This document shows, in pieces, positions 53,274 through 54,546 of a stretch of DNA of 54,546 nucleotides. This DNA is from Cognataquiflexum rubidum (GTDB lineage: Bacteria > Bacteroidota > Bacteroidia > Cytophagales > Cyclobacteriaceae), in the NCBI RefSeq assembly GCF_022538115.1, contig NZ_JAKZAL010000029.1, forward strand, positions 1 to 54,546, read 5' to 3'. A program made the position numbers and the translations under genes. The notes beneath the pieces were generated by a model that made no database searches, was not told where the DNA came from, and saw only the letters and a program-made list of their open reading frames with translations. Positions within the stretch are counted from its first letter, which is position 1. Each line of letters opens with the position of its first letter.

Positions 53274-54356
53274 CTAACTCAATATGGATTCCTGAAACGA
53301 TTTTACTTTTTTGTCCAAATGCAGATAAGCTTGATTAAGTTCCTGAAAGGCTTGTTTTCTTAATTGATTGAGCAACCTTTCATTTGATAATAATCCATCC
53401 ACTTTTTGAATCAAATCAGCCCCATCCCATGAAATAGGCATATAGGTTTCCATTGGTTTGTAAACATCGGGCCAAGTAGTTATATGGGACATATCCGGTT
53501 TAATTAAGACAGCGCCACTAAGGATGGCTTCAAAGTCACGGAAACAAACTTCTCCGAAACCAAAGGGGCTTAAAACGGCGTCCACTTGTTTTATTTCATT
53601 TTGATATTGCTTACTGTCTAATTTACCTGCTAGAAATAATTTGTTACCTTCTATAATTTCCAGAAAAACCTTCCTTTGAATATCAACATGTTTTCTTTGA
53701 GGGTTAAATCCGAACCTTGCTTGACATTTATTGATCCGGTTTGGTTGGGGATTAAAGTTACGGGGGAACTTACCAAGAAACTTTCCTGAGTATTTAGGAC
53801 CAAAAATCGGAAATAATATCCGTAGCAGTTTTGGATAACTTGAAAAATACGTTCCTACCCCAATATTCCAAGAAATCTCTAATTTATCAAGATTTTTATG
53901 ATCTCCTTGATATTGTCCATTATATTTTGAATTAGAATTAACTTCGACTGGAAAAATGGAACTGTAATAATCAACAAAATACTTATTTCCATTGAATTTT
54001 TTGGTGTAAAATGATAAATCTGAATACAACTGTTTTTTAAAATACATATCGAAATGATCAAAGAATTTGAAGAATTGAATTTCCGAACCATCGAGGTCAT
54101 CAAAAAAACAAACTTTTTTATACTTATTCTTTAAGGAAAAAATTAATTTTTCCTGTTGTTCGAAGTTTAAATTACCAAAGTACTTTGCAAAAATTACTAT
54201 ATGTTCATTTTTATCCTTGTTTAAATCAAATTTTCCACCATTTGAATAAGTAAAATTAGTTGCATTTTTTGATGTAAGGATCGGATAGAGAGAGTAGTTA
54301 AAGGTTATACTTTTACTATAATCAAAAAGAAGAGTTATTTTGTCTGATTTTTTCAT
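53274..54356 (-). CDS. GT1-type glycosyltransferase
   Basis: 360 residues. The C-terminal half resembles GT-B glycosyltransferases with a donor site: DAVLSPFGFGEVCFRDFEAI, then LSGAVLIKPDMSHITTWP and YMPISWDGADLIQKVDGLL; the first Glu fits the nucleotide-sugar contact. The N-terminal half is poorly conserved and very Asn/Lys/Phe-rich. It may belong to a glycan locus beyond the edge of the window. The 242-base gap 53032-53273 to the giant gene holds nothing recognisable. Confidence 0.65.
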   Translation of the reverse strand: MKKSDKITLLFDYSKSITFNYSLYPILTSKNATNFTYSNGGKFDLNKDKNEHIVIFAKYFGNLNFEQQEKLIFSLKNKYKKVCFFDDLDGSEIQFFKFFDHFDMYFKKQLYSDLSFYTKKFNGNKYFVDYYSSIFPVEVNSNSKYNGQYQGDHKNLDKLEISWNIGVGTYFSSYPKLLRILFPIFGPKYSGKFLGKFPRNFNPQPNRINKCQARFGFNPQRKHVDIQRKVFLEIIEGNKLFLAGKLDSKQYQNEIKQVDAVLSPFGFGEVCFRDFEAILSGAVLIKPDMSHITTWPDVYKPMETYMPISWDGADLIQKVDGLLSNERLLNQLRKQAFQELNQAYLHLDKKVKSFQESILS

Positions 54357-54474
54357 AATTAAAACGTTTACAATTTTTGGTTATATTTAAGTTATCAGAC
54401 AGTTTTTAAAATTCCAATAAAATAAAAATTTTTAATTTATTGAACTATAATAGGGATTATTATACTTTATATGA

Positions 54475-54546
54475 TTATCCGCAATCATTCCAGTAAGGAT
54501 AAATTGAAGCAATGATGAGTCTGTCAAAAAGCTTTTGACCGAAATA
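54475..54546 (-). CDS. IS1595-type transposase, C-terminal end only (cut by window edge)
   Basis: The last 23 codons (YFGQKLFDRLIIASIYPYWN...) match the end of the transposase at 39530-40450 (YFGKKIFERLVIASLYPYMQ...). Both genes end GCGGATAATCAT, with the stop inside that word, which is likely the IS end. The copies differ too much to be recent duplicates. The rest of the gene lies beyond the window. Confidence 0.75.
   Translation of the reverse strand, partial: YFGQKLFDRLIIASIYPYWNDCG

Overview
The window looks like a chromosomal segment of a free-living member of the Bacteroidota, most likely Cytophagales/Cyclobacteriaceae. The evidence is the TAnnTTTG-type -7 promoter boxes (for example 9377-9384 and 27602-27609), C-terminal type IX secretion sorting domains on two giant exoproteins, a fused E1 alpha/beta 2-oxoacid dehydrogenase, a DUF4221-like lipoprotein, and abundant low-complexity intergenic repeats. 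Family names below come from reading the protein sequences; no database search was run.

Layout. 1-1.1 kb: clustered short palindromes and a VapBC-like toxin-antitoxin pair whose toxin is split by a TGA. 1.2-10.7 kb: mostly ordinary single genes (DUF4221-like lipoprotein, outer-membrane barrel, Uma2-fold protein, E1 alpha/beta fusion, AraC-type regulator with a CPRC metal-binding-like N-terminus, a secreted clan-A glycosidase, rimO), separated by T-rich or purine-rich repeats. 10.7-11.8 kb: a REP-associated tyrosine transposase (RAYT) inside its own cluster of palindromes. 11.9-12.8 kb: a secreted glycerophosphodiesterase.

12.96-18.9 kb is one tight operon: DUF547 lipoprotein, FAD/NAD oxidoreductase, membrane polyferredoxin and a cellulose-synthase-like GT2, each overlapping the next, then a second GT2. 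19.1-24.5 kb holds a divergent pair: a glycosidase lipoprotein and a 1299-residue protein joining a membrane GT2 synthase to a GH26-like domain and a second clan-A glycosidase domain. Together these genes suggest synthesis and simultaneous trimming of a beta-glycan, perhaps a mannan.

24.5-27.6 kb is a gene graveyard: a long perfect palindrome, the tail of an NRPS-type thioesterase, a headless copy of the 18.2-kb GT2, an intact methyltransferase, and broken methyltransferase and polysaccharide-deacetylase genes. 27.6-39.3 kb is an AT-rich exopolysaccharide locus: Wza- and Wzc-like export proteins, a QueC-like PP-loop enzyme, a Wzy/WaaL-like membrane protein and an ABC exporter on the plus strand, meeting end to end with a minus-strand set of ATP-grasp, GT4 and asparagine-synthetase-like proteins. 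Three different ATP-using enzyme families in one surface-glycan locus is unusual.

39.5-54.5 kb is bracketed by two IS1595-type transposase genes in the same orientation (the first broken by a TGA, the second cut by the window edge). Between them lie two very large secreted PL1-type pectate-lyase-like proteins with strings of fibronectin-III-like modules, plus a glycosyltransferase. No tRNA, rRNA or CRISPR array was recognised.
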